A DNA stretch of 64,000 nt from positions 1 to 64,000 of the forward strand of contig JBCKUK010000001.1 in assembly GCA_038924905.1 (NCBI GenBank), in the 5' to 3' direction. Source of the DNA: JBCKUK01 sp038924905. GTDB lineage: Bacteria > Pseudomonadota > Gammaproteobacteria > Burkholderiales > Methylophilaceae. Of this stretch, positions 1 to 7,149 are shown one piece after another; the stretch's first letter is position 1; every line of letters starts with the position of its first letter. The position numbers and the translations under genes are program-made. The notes under the pieces were generated by a model. The model saw only the letters and a list, made by a program, of their open reading frames with translations. It was not told the origin of the DNA and did no database searches.

Positions 1-5
1 CCTAT

Positions 6-97
6 TGCTAGGGGTCCATTTGACGCAATTTTTTAGTGTTAAATGGTGAGATACACCCTTTGAACCTGACGCGGGTCATGCCGCCGTAGGGAAGCAG
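6..97 (+). ncRNA. TPP (THI-box) riboswitch, thiC leader
   Basis: The leader of thiC carries the conserved thiamine pyrophosphate aptamer. Visible are the GGGG block at 11-14, the GTGAGATACACCC segment around 46-58, TTTGAACCTGA at 59-69 and the CCGTAGGGAAG block near 85-94. A P1 stem can be drawn between TGCT (6-9) and AGCA (93-96). In this family TPP binding closes P1 and reduces expression of the downstream thiamine gene. The aptamer ends about 44 bases before the thiC start, leaving room for the expression platform described separately. Motif match and gene context make this near certain; the exact pairing is inferred by eye. Confidence 0.95.
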
Positions 98-133
98 CGT
101 ATCTGCTCCTTACGATTTAGCCTTTTTAAGGAG
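88..133 (+). promoter_or_regulatory. riboswitch expression platform with Shine-Dalgarno sequestering pair
   Basis: CTCCTTA at 106-112 is the exact complement of TAAGGAG at 127-133, the ribosome binding site of thiC seven bases before the ATG. Competing with it, the 3' end of the aptamer (88-97, AGGGAAGCAG) can pair with CTGCTCCTT at 103-111 with one bulged A. The two pairings exclude each other, and the second also uses the 3' strand of P1. This suggests translational control: TPP bound, P1 closed, binding site hidden; TPP absent, alternative hairpin, binding site free. No run of T typical of an intrinsic terminator is seen here. Confidence 0.7.
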
Positions 134-140
134 TACACCC

Positions 141-2027
141 ATGAACGCCACTGACAAAAACCTCCACGCCACGTTTTTAAACAAGACTGCGGAGATCGAC
201 GCAGGCACTACCCAGCCATTTGCCAAATCCCGCAAAATTTATGTGGAAGGTTCGCGCCCGGATATCCGCGTGCCTTTTCGTGAGATTTCGCTGTCAGATA
301 CGCCTTCGACTTTTGGTGCGGAGAAGAACCCGCCAGTCATGGTGTATGACACTTCTGGCCCTTATACCGACCCAGCAGTCAATATCGACATCCGCAACGG
401 CTTGCCAGCCATGCGCGCCAAGTGGATTGAGGAACGTAATGATACCGAGCAGCTCGATGGCCCAAGTTCAGAGTTTGGCCAAGAACGCAAAACCGACCCT
501 GCTTTGGCCGAAATGCGTTTTAACCTGACGCGCCAGCCACGCCGCGCCAAGCCGGGAATGAACGTTAGCCAGATGCATTACGCACGCAAGGGCATCATCA
601 CGCCGGAGATGGAATACATCGCCATTCGCGAGAATCAACGTCGAGAAAACATGTCTGATCTGATCCAGACGCAACACGCCGGACAGGATTTCGGCGCGTC
701 TATCCCCAAAGTCATTACCCCTGAATTCGTGCGTGACGAAGTGGCACGCGGCCGTGCCATTATTCCCCTCAATATCAATCACCCTGAAATTGAGCCGATG
801 ATCATTGGCCGTAATTTCCTGGTAAAAATCAACGCCAACATTGGCAACTCCGCGCTGGCTTCCTCCATCAGTGAAGAAGTAGAAAAAATGGTGTGGGGCA
901 CACGCTGGGGCGGCGATACCGTGATGGATCTTTCCACCGGTAAAAACATCCACGAAACGCGCGAGTGGATTATCCGCAACAGCCCGGTGCCAATCGGCAC
1001 CGTGCCTATCTATCAAGCCTTGGAAAAGGTCGATGGCAAGGCCGAAGACCTGACCTGGGAAATTTTCCGCGACACGCTGATTGAGCAAGCCGAGCAGGGC
1101 GTGGACTACTTTACCATCCACGCCGGTGTGCGTCTGGCCTATATCCCGATGACCGCTAAACGCATGACTGGCATCGTCAGCCGTGGCGGTTCCATCATGG
1201 CCAAGTGGTGCCTGGCGCATCACAAGGAAAGCTTCCTGTATGAGCATTTTGAAGATATTTGCGAAATCATGAAGGCTTACGACGTTTCGTTCAGTCTGGG
1301 CGATGGCCTGCGTCCGGGTTCGATCTACGATGCCAACGATGAAGCTCAGTTTGCCGAATTAAAGACGCTGGGCGAGCTCACGCAGATCGCCTGGAAGCAT
1401 GATGTGCAGTGCATGATTGAAGGCCCTGGCCATGTGCCCATGCACCTGATCAAGGAAAACATGGAGCTGCAACTGGAGCATTGCGGCGAAGCGCCGTTCT
1501 ACACTTTAGGGCCGCTGACCACCGACATTGCGCCGGGCTACGACCACATCACCTCCGGTATTGGCGCGGCGATGATAGGCTGGTATGGCTGTGCGATGCT
1601 CTGCTATGTAACGCCGAAAGAGCACTTGGGCTTGCCGGATAAAGAGGATGTGCGCGTTGGTATCATCACCTACAAAATCGCCGCGCACGCTGCGGACTTG
1701 GCCAAAGGCCATCCCGGAGCGCAGATTCGCGACAATGCTTTATCCAAGGCGCGCTTCGAATTCCGCTGGGAAGACCAGTTCAATCTTGGCCTGGACCCGG
1801 AAAAAGCCAAGGAATTTCACGATGAAACGCTGCCGCAGGAAGGCGCTAAATTGGCGCATTTCTGTTCCATGTGCGGCCCGCATTTCTGCTCCATGAAAAT
1901 CTCGCAGGATGTACGTGATTACGCTGCTGCCCAAGGTGTCTCCGAGCAAGAAGCGCTGGATAAAGGCATGCAGGAAAAGGCCATCGAGTTTGTCAAAAAA
2001 GGCGCCGAGGTGTATCAGAAGGTCTAG
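141..2027 (+). CDS. thiC: phosphomethylpyrimidine synthase ThiC
   Basis: Radical SAM enzyme that converts aminoimidazole ribotide to hydroxymethylpyrimidine phosphate in thiamine biosynthesis; cytosolic. At 628 residues it has the normal full length. The C-terminal cluster-binding motif CSMCGPHFC is present near residues 574-582, and the conserved core (GPGHVPMH, TDIAPGYDHI, IGAAMIGWYG) is intact. The start is fixed by TAAGGAG seven bases upstream. It stands behind a TPP riboswitch, so expression should fall when thiamine pyrophosphate is plentiful. A pseudouridine synthase gene follows after 15 bases, but no functional link is evident. Confidence 0.98.
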   Translation: MNATDKNLHATFLNKTAEIDAGTTQPFAKSRKIYVEGSRPDIRVPFREISLSDTPSTFGAEKNPPVMVYDTSGPYTDPAVNIDIRNGLPAMRAKWIEERNDTEQLDGPSSEFGQERKTDPALAEMRFNLTRQPRRAKPGMNVSQMHYARKGIITPEMEYIAIRENQRRENMSDLIQTQHAGQDFGASIPKVITPEFVRDEVARGRAIIPLNINHPEIEPMIIGRNFLVKINANIGNSALASSISEEVEKMVWGTRWGGDTVMDLSTGKNIHETREWIIRNSPVPIGTVPIYQALEKVDGKAEDLTWEIFRDTLIEQAEQGVDYFTIHAGVRLAYIPMTAKRMTGIVSRGGSIMAKWCLAHHKESFLYEHFEDICEIMKAYDVSFSLGDGLRPGSIYDANDEAQFAELKTLGELTQIAWKHDVQCMIEGPGHVPMHLIKENMELQLEHCGEAPFYTLGPLTTDIAPGYDHITSGIGAAMIGWYGCAMLCYVTPKEHLGLPDKEDVRVGIITYKIAAHAADLAKGHPGAQIRDNALSKARFEFRWEDQFNLGLDPEKAKEFHDETLPQEGAKLAHFCSMCGPHFCSMKISQDVRDYAAAQGVSEQEALDKGMQEKAIEFVKKGAEVYQKV

Positions 2028-2042
2028 TCGCTTTTGGCAATC

Positions 2043-3263
2043 ATGGCAACTCTAAAACTACGAGAAAAACTCCCGGCAGAAGCTGGAGTCAAGACAGGGA
2101 AGCCGCCGGTCAGGCGAGCTGACCCTGCCAAACGCTCACGTGCTGCGCCACCAGCGAAAGTGCCACTTATTGCAGAAACCAGACTGCCAGGCAATCAGCC
2201 AAACAAGGCTTCTCAGCGCAATCATCGCCATGACGGTAAACCGCACGCGTTCAAGGCAAATCGCAATTTGAATGCTGCCCTCACCCCTAACCCCTCTCTC
2301 GCAGGGCGAGGGGCATATAGTGCAGGGCGTGAGCCAGCAGCCTCTCATCCACTTAAAGCTGAAAACCAAACCATACACCCCCTCTCCCTGCGGGAGAGGG
2401 ATGGGGTGAGGGCTGTTGGACGCGACACACCGCGCCGTGGCGGCAAGCAGCGCGATGGTTTTGAGCCTGGACATTTTAATAAGGACCGCGCAACCAATCC
2501 GATGTTTGCGCCCAAGCCCGTGGCGGGCCAGCCCGACCTGCCCAGACTTTCCAAGCGTATGGCTGAACTGGGCCTGTGTTCGCGACGTGAGGCGGATGAA
2601 TGGATTAGCAACGGCTGGGTGAGCGTGGATGGGATAGTGATTGATGTTTTAGGCTCGCGCATCTCACCCGATGCAAAAATTGAAGTCAGCAAAGAAACAC
2701 AAAAGCATCAATCTGAAACTGTCACCATTATTCTGCATAAACCCATAGGTTATGTTTCGGGGCAGGCCGAAGACGGCCATCAGCCCGCCATCGTGTTGAT
2801 TCACCCGGACAATCAATGGCAGGAAGACTCGACCCGAAAGGAATTCAAGCGCGGTTACCTGCAAGGCCTGGCGCCAGCCGGGCGCCTGGATATTGATTCC
2901 ACTGGCTTGTTGGTACTGACACAGGATGGCCGTGTGGCAAGACAGTTGATTGGTGATGATTCCAGCATTGAAAAAGAGTATCTGGTGCGGGTTGAGGGTG
3001 AATTATCTGACGCTGACTTTAAGCGTTTGAATCATGGTTTGGAGCTGGATAGTGTAGTGCTTAAACCGGCCAAGGTCTCGTGGCAAAATGAAGACCAATT
3101 GCGTTTTGTGCTGCGTGAAGGCCGTAAACGTCAGATTTGCCGCATGTGCGAGTTGGTGGGATTAACTGTGGTTGGGCTTAAGCGTGTGCGTATTGGCAGT
3201 GTGACCTTGGGTAAACTGCCGATGGGAAACTGGCGCTACCTAAAGCCGGGTGAGCGTTTCTGA
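2043..3263 (+). CDS. rluF: 23S rRNA pseudouridine synthase, RluB/RluF type, with repeat-bearing N-terminal extension
   Basis: Converts a uridine of 23S rRNA to pseudouridine. From about residue 168 there is an S4 RNA-binding domain (LSKRMAELGLCSRREADEWI), then the RsuA/RluB catalytic domain with GRLDIDSTGLLVLT near residue 280, whose second Asp position matches the catalytic Asp of the family, and EGRKRQICRMCE. The closing part resembles RluF more than RluB, but the subfamily is not certain. The first ~165 residues are basic and low in complexity and include two palindromic repeats (2278-2313 and 2376-2412) read in frame. ATG 2043 is preferred over TTG 2034; neither has a good ribosome binding site. 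The stop overlaps the next ATG by one base. Confidence 0.85.
   Translation: MATLKLREKLPAEAGVKTGKPPVRRADPAKRSRAAPPAKVPLIAETRLPGNQPNKASQRNHRHDGKPHAFKANRNLNAALTPNPSLAGRGAYSAGREPAASHPLKAENQTIHPLSLRERDGVRAVGRDTPRRGGKQRDGFEPGHFNKDRATNPMFAPKPVAGQPDLPRLSKRMAELGLCSRREADEWISNGWVSVDGIVIDVLGSRISPDAKIEVSKETQKHQSETVTIILHKPIGYVSGQAEDGHQPAIVLIHPDNQWQEDSTRKEFKRGYLQGLAPAGRLDIDSTGLLVLTQDGRVARQLIGDDSSIEKEYLVRVEGELSDADFKRLNHGLELDSVVLKPAKVSWQNEDQLRFVLREGRKRQICRMCELVGLTVVGLKRVRIGSVTLGKLPMGNWRYLKPGERF
2278..2412. repeat. pair of REP-like palindromic repeats inside a reading frame
   Basis: Two related C-rich palindromes lie in opposite orientation. The first (2278-2313) reads CCCTCACCCC...CTCGCAGGGCGAGGGG. The second (2376-2412) reads CCCTCTCCCTGCGGGAGAGG followed by ATGGGGTGAGGG, the inverted form of the first. 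Similar elements occur between genes at 10664-10712 and 40313-40385. Elements of this look are common intergenic repeats in proteobacteria; here both are translated as part of the pseudouridine synthase extension without a stop. Confidence 0.85.
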
Positions 3264-3673
3264 TGGGTTTATTTAGTAATATTGCGGGTAAAGTCGCTGG
3301 CACAGTGGCAAGCAAGATAAGCGGTGACAAGCGTCAGGCAGCCATGGTGCAAGCCGGTATAGAATTGATTGAGGAGTACGGCGGCCTACAAGGCATGCTG
3401 GATAAGTTTAAGGCGATAGGCCTGGCCAAAGAGGTGGATTCCTGGGTAGGTGAAGGACCAAATCTGCCTATTACTGTCAAGCACATTGAGCAAGTAATGG
3501 GTAAGGCTACTGTGGCCAGAGCGGCGGAAAAATTTGATATTCCCGGCAAGGTGATCTGCGCCAGGTTGGCGGAATATTTGCCCGGGGTCGTAGACCAATT
3601 AACCCCAGATGGCAAGGTACCTAAAAATCAAGCCAGCGTGATGATGCACGCCTTATTCATGCTGAAGAAATAA
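3263..3673 (+). CDS. yidB: YidB family protein (DUF937)
   Basis: A 136-residue protein of the YidB/DUF937 family, function unknown. The family pattern is clear: a helical N-terminus, KAIGLAKEVDSWVGEGPNLP near residues 49-68, PITVKHIEQVMG, then a repeat-like LAEYLPGVVDQLTPDGKVP in the C-terminal third. No signal peptide or membrane segment is evident. The ATG overlaps the preceding stop by one base, which suggests translational coupling with the pseudouridine synthase. A hairpin terminator follows within 20 bases, so this is the last gene of its transcript. Confidence 0.85.
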   Translation: MGLFSNIAGKVAGTVASKISGDKRQAAMVQAGIELIEEYGGLQGMLDKFKAIGLAKEVDSWVGEGPNLPITVKHIEQVMGKATVARAAEKFDIPGKVICARLAEYLPGVVDQLTPDGKVPKNQASVMMHALFMLKK

Positions 3674-3692
3674 TTTGTTGTTCGATCAGATC

Positions 3693-3716
3693 AAGGGCGC
3701 CAGTCGCCCTTTTTTA
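3693..3716 (+). terminator. rho-independent terminator after yidB
   Basis: AGGGCG at 3694-3699 pairs with CGCCCT at 3705-3710 across a short loop, followed directly by TTTTTATTT. Position and form fit an intrinsic terminator of the plus-strand thiC/rluF/yidB group. Confidence 0.85.
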
Positions 3717-3765
3717 TTTATCATTTTGATTAATCAATCACCTCAAAATAATGGTTTAATCATTT

Positions 3766-3785
3766 CTTATCCGGTTGACACACCA
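3766..3785 (+). repeat. IS left inverted repeat
   Basis: Twenty bases, CTTATCCGGTTGACACACCA, matching the reverse complement of 4827-4846 at 19 of 20 positions. It starts 50 bases after the yidB terminator. Confidence 0.85.
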
Positions 3786-3812
3786 TACCACTATAGGTAG
3801 TGTGTTGTCATC

Positions 3813-4817
3813 ATGGAAATTCGCCAACCCCAGTCTCTGCTTGAGTTTCAACGGATGTTTCCCGATGAAATGGCGTGTGCTGCCCATCTTGAGATGATTC
3901 GGTGGTCGAGCGGATTCACGTGTCCAACATGCGGCGTTTGTGCCGAGCCGCAGCGCATTTTAACGAGACCACGGGTAAAATTCGGTGCCGACATTGCCAC
4001 AATGATGCGGCATTAACTGCTGGCACCGTCATGCATGCTACAAGAACGCCATTGCAAGCGTGGTTCTTGGGCGCGTATCTGGGTGACGACGCAAACACCG
4101 GGCATATCGGCGGTGCAGCTTCAGCGCCAGCTTGGACTGACTCGCTACGAGACTGCATTCCAGATGCTTCACAAGCTCCGCGCAGGTATGGTTCGCCCAA
4201 ACCGAGACCGGATTGGCGCAGATTGGCCGGTCGAGGTGGATGAAACGCTTGTGGGTGGACGCACCAAGGGCGAAGGACGGGGCGTCCACCATAAAGCAAT
4301 AGTTGCCAGTGCCATCGAAGTCCGTCCACGACCGGTCAGCGTCGATGGAAAAATACCAAAAAGAGCAGTCTACGCGGGAAGATTGCGCTTGTATCTCGTG
4401 CCAAATCGTGGCGCCAAGACGCTCACGGGGTTCGTGCAGGAGAACGTGGTAAAGGGTGCCGTGGTACGTACCGATGGGTGGGGTGGCTACGACGAGCTGA
4501 CAAAACTTGGGTACGCGCACGAGCCAATGGTACTCGATGGTGATGGCGAGAAAACCGATGCCCACCTGCCGATGATCCACATCGCCTTCTCGAATCTGAA
4601 GACATGGCTGATGGGAACTCACCATTGCGTCAGCAAGCAACACCTGCCAGCCTATCTGAATGAGTTCGTGTTCCGGTTCAACCGTCGCTTCTACCCGATG
4701 ACGGCTTTCGCGTCCATATTGGGTATCGGCATGAATGTGGTTAGTCCCACGTATCACGGCCTTTACGATGGAACATGGGATCATTCTTCTCATTTATTTA
4801 AGGTCAACCCACTATAG
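3813..4817 (+). pseudogene. IS1595-family transposase, two frameshifts
   Basis: The protein starts with the N-terminal part of the IS1595/ISXO2-like transposases, including the zinc ribbon (CPTCG, then CRHCH). The first section (from 3813) loses frame near 3945-3960, within GCAGCGCATTTTAAC. The middle section (..FNETTGKIRCRHCHN..) runs in another frame until about 4082, where an extra G in CTGGGTGACG returns to the original frame. From there to 4817 the catalytic domain is open: VEVDETLVGG, VRTDGWGGYDE and LNEFVFRFNRR carry the expected acidic and Asn/Glu positions. A one-base loss compensated by a one-base gain about 130 bases later inactivates the gene unless both are sequence errors. Confidence 0.85.
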
Positions 4818-4826
4818 GTAGTAGGT

Positions 4827-4846
4827 TGGTGTGTCAACTGGATAAG
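4827..4846 (+). repeat. IS right inverted repeat
   Basis: TGGTGTGTCAACTGGATAAG, the inverted partner of 3766-3785. The remaining ATPase gene fragment begins immediately after it. Confidence 0.85.
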
Positions 4847-5254
4847 CAAGGAATCAATGACCATCAATCTGCGATTGATTGGTGTATTCAAAGCGGCAAT
4901 TCCACAAAAAAACGTGTGGTGGATGAGTGGCAACAGCGATTGCCGCCGGACATGATGGGCAACCCTATTGGCAGAGATGCGCGAGTGGTGGAAACTGATA
5001 ATCATCACATGGGTCTTGGTTTGGCAAAGTTGATTGATGCGGTTGAGCAGTTTCATGGCTGTTGCTGGCTTGCATCCGGAGACACATTATTGTTTATTAG
5101 CCCTGATGGTAATCACGCCTATTCCATCCTACCAATAGAATGGCAAGGTGTGGTCATAGCCTGCCGATTTGATTCCAGCAGGATTACAGGAACAAGGGCT
5201 GAATATGCCGAAGATGAATTTGAGACTATACTTGGCGAGCTTTTCAGGAGCTAA
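4847..5254 (+). pseudogene. 5'-truncated HATPase-type ATP-binding protein
   Basis: The frame is open from the IS end to a stop at 5254 (about 135 residues). The section LPPDMMGNPIGRD, then NHHMGLGLAKLID followed by WLASGDTLLFI, looks like the glycine-rich lid and closing strand of a GHKL (HATPase_c) ATP-binding domain. Proteins of this sort are usually about twice as long, with an N-terminal region that here would lie where the IS now sits; nothing of it is found left of the IS. The only start in frame is a TTG inside the IS repeat, so a working protein is unlikely. It is followed after two bases by a STAS-like gene, the usual partner. Confidence 0.65.
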
Positions 5255-5256
5255 AT

Positions 5257-5617
5257 ATGATTAACTACAACATTAAATTTCATAACTCTGATTTGGCTTC
5301 ACGGCAAGCCGCCGCAGAATTACGTGCCGAAATTGAATCTCAAGTAATTGCCGGGGGAAGCGTGACTATCAATTTTGGCAAGGTTTTTTTCTGTTTCTGA
5401 ATCCTATGCAGATGAGCTTTTTGGCGTACTTGCCTTACGCTACGGACTGGAGTGGTTGTCTGGTCACGTCGCGCTTCATAACATAAATCCCAGTGTATTT
5501 CGGGCGATTGCTAGTGCAATTCATCAGCGCTTGCTGTCCCGGTCTCCCGGAACCCCCAGCGTTGCCCTGCTGGCAGCTCGCAAAGCGCTAAAACAACGTC
5601 AATCCAAGGTTGCTTGA
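5257..5617 (+). pseudogene. STAS-like domain protein (DUF4325 type), single-base frameshift
   Basis: Reading from ATG 5257 gives MINYNIKFHNSDLASRQAAA.. and a stop at 5398-5400. Removing one T from the T7 run at 5384-5390 joins it in frame with ..FSVSESYADELFGVLALRYG.. ending at 5617, giving a protein of about 119 residues. The joined pattern (SRxxAxxL, INFGKV, SYADELFG) is that of small STAS-like DUF4325 proteins that accompany HATPase proteins. The extra T lies in a homopolymer, so either a recent slip, a phase-variable tract or a sequencing error is possible. The cellular role of this pair is not established. Confidence 0.65.
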
Positions 5618-5664
5618 TTCCATTTCCAAACGGTGTGTAAGGGATTTTGTTACAATGGTGCAGG

Positions 5665-5670
5665 TATAAT
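5665..5670 (+). promoter_or_regulatory. possible -10 element close to the uppP start
   Basis: TATAAT at 5665-5670 lies only eight bases before the uppP ATG, and no Shine-Dalgarno sequence is present in CCCCACCC between them. If used, the transcript would begin at or next to the ATG. No good -35 hexamer is seen 17 bases upstream. TACAAT at 5651-5656 is an alternative -10. Confidence 0.35.
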
Positions 5671-5678
5671 CCCCACCC

Positions 5679-6476
5679 ATGGACATTCCCATTCTACTTA
5701 AAGCCCTCATGCTCGGCATCGTCGAGGGGGCGACTGAATTTTTGCCAATTAGCAGCACGGGACATTTAATTATCGTGGGTGATTTACTCCACTTTAACGA
5801 TGAGCGCGGCAAAGTATTTGAGATTGTTATCCAGTTAGGCGCCATTTTGGCTGTGTGCTGGGAATACCGCTCCAAAATCGGCCACGTAGCGGCAAACGTG
5901 GTTGGTGAGCAGGCATCGCAACGTCTGGTGCTCAATCTGGCGCTCGCTTTTATGCCTGCCGCAGTGCTGGGTTTGACGTTTCACCAGCAGATCAAACAAA
6001 CCCTGTTTAACCCGATTACGGTTGCATGGGCGCTCATTGTTGGAGGCTTTGTAATTTTGCTTATCGAGCGTTTTGCGCCGCCGCAAGATACAGCGACCGT
6101 GGATGATATGGACTGGAAGCATGCGCTTAAAATCGGTTTTGCCCAGGCTACCGCTTTGATTCCCGGTGTTTCAAGGGCTGGAGCCACAATTTTAGGTGGC
6201 ATGGTATTTGGTCTTTCACGCAAGGCAGCGACGGAATTTTCCTTTTTTCTTGCCATCCCCATTATGTTTGCGGCGACCGCGTTTGATGTTTATCAAGGAC
6301 GCGAAATGTTGCGCCTTGCCGACCTTGACGTGTTTTTGGTTGGCTTTGTGACGGCGTTCGTCAGCGCATTGGTAGTGGTGAAGGGGCTCCTGCGCTATGT
6401 AGCGCATCATGATTTCCGCGTGTTTGCCTGGTATCGCATCGTCTTCGGCGTATTGGTCCTAGGATATTTCTGGTAA
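5679..6476 (+). CDS. uppP: undecaprenyl-diphosphatase UppP (BacA)
   Basis: Integral membrane phosphatase that recycles undecaprenyl pyrophosphate to the monophosphate lipid carrier for peptidoglycan and other surface polymers. At 265 residues it is full length. The two family signatures are present: EGATEFLPISSTGHL at residues 16-30 and the PGVSRAGATILGGM segment near 163-176. Several hydrophobic spans are obvious. There is no ribosome binding site ahead of the ATG. An exoD-like gene follows after 19 bases, so the two may be co-transcribed. Confidence 0.97.
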   Translation: MDIPILLKALMLGIVEGATEFLPISSTGHLIIVGDLLHFNDERGKVFEIVIQLGAILAVCWEYRSKIGHVAANVVGEQASQRLVLNLALAFMPAAVLGLTFHQQIKQTLFNPITVAWALIVGGFVILLIERFAPPQDTATVDDMDWKHALKIGFAQATALIPGVSRAGATILGGMVFGLSRKAATEFSFFLAIPIMFAATAFDVYQGREMLRLADLDVFLVGFVTAFVSALVVVKGLLRYVAHHDFRVFAWYRIVFGVLVLGYFW

Positions 6477-6495
6477 CCAATATGACGAGCCCAAT

Positions 6496-7128
6496 ATGAC
6501 AAGTTACGATGAGTTAATAGCAACCTTAGAGAATTTTGCCAAGCAGGCTAAAGTCAAGCCACTCACATTGGGCGAAGTGCTGGATACGCTAGATCAGGCG
6601 GGCTACGCTTTGATCGCTTTGATTATTGTATTACCTTTTTTGCAGCCAATTCCTTTAGGTCCTATCACTACGATTGCTGGTCTGGCATTTGCTACTTTGG
6701 GCTGGCAAATGTGGAGTGGCCACGACTCGCCGGTACTGCCGAAGAAAATCCGCAACGTGGTGCTGGGTGAGAAAACATGGCAAATTTTAGTGAAAGTGAG
6801 TTTAAAGATAATCGCTTTTTGTCACGCCTTTACCAAGTCGCGCCACACAGAGCTGATTTCTGGTCGGCGTGGTCAGAAGATCGGCGGCTTTATTTTGATA
6901 AGTGCTGGTTTGTTAATGGCAATCCCGTTTTTTATATTACCTTTAAACAATGTATTACCAGGGCTGGCGATTTTGTTTTTTTGCATCAGCGAACTTGCAG
7001 AGGATGGTTTAATGGTATACGTCGCCTTCGGCTGGTTAATCGTTACTGTGACCTACTTCGCACTTTTCTTCTGCGGCCTTTATTATTTAGGCGGTGAAGT
7101 ATTACACTACTTAAAATTCGGCCAATAA
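6496..7128 (+). CDS. exoD: ExoD family membrane protein
   Basis: A 210-residue protein with a short cytoplasmic start followed by about five hydrophobic segments, matching the ExoD family (exopolysaccharide synthesis, ExoD). Typical are LTLGEVLDTLDQAGYALIAL near residues 22-41 and the LPFLQPIPLGPITTIAGL loop at 44-61. In rhizobia ExoD affects exopolysaccharide production and alkali tolerance; the molecular activity is unknown. ATG 6496 is chosen because ATG 6481 runs into a stop after five codons. It follows uppP closely. Confidence 0.8.
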   Translation: MTSYDELIATLENFAKQAKVKPLTLGEVLDTLDQAGYALIALIIVLPFLQPIPLGPITTIAGLAFATLGWQMWSGHDSPVLPKKIRNVVLGEKTWQILVKVSLKIIAFCHAFTKSRHTELISGRRGQKIGGFILISAGLLMAIPFFILPLNNVLPGLAILFFCISELAEDGLMVYVAFGWLIVTVTYFALFFCGLYYLGGEVLHYLKFGQ

Positions 7129-7149
7129 ATCGCTTGATCGAGATTTACC

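Larger units (their letters stand above)
3766..4846 (+). mobile_element. IS1595-family insertion sequence, decayed
   Basis: A 1081-bp element bounded by inverted repeats of 20 bp with one mismatch: CTTATCCGGTTGACACACCA at 3766-3785 and its counterpart at 4827-4846. Inside each end lies a short hairpin built on CACTATAGGTAGT (3790-3802 and 4810-4822), which reads in the same direction at both ends. The single transposase gene is frameshifted twice. No 8-bp target duplication is found at the outer borders, and the gene to the right lacks its front half, so a deletion probably accompanied or followed insertion. Confidence 0.85.

Noticed and set aside
468..1247. Long minus-strand open frame opposite thiC
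   Set aside because: It lies wholly inside thiC in antisense; no ribosome binding site or recognisable domain.
3758..4855. 8-bp target duplication around the insertion sequence
   Set aside because: The flanking octamers (AATCATTT and CAAGGAAT when 20-bp ends are used) do not match.
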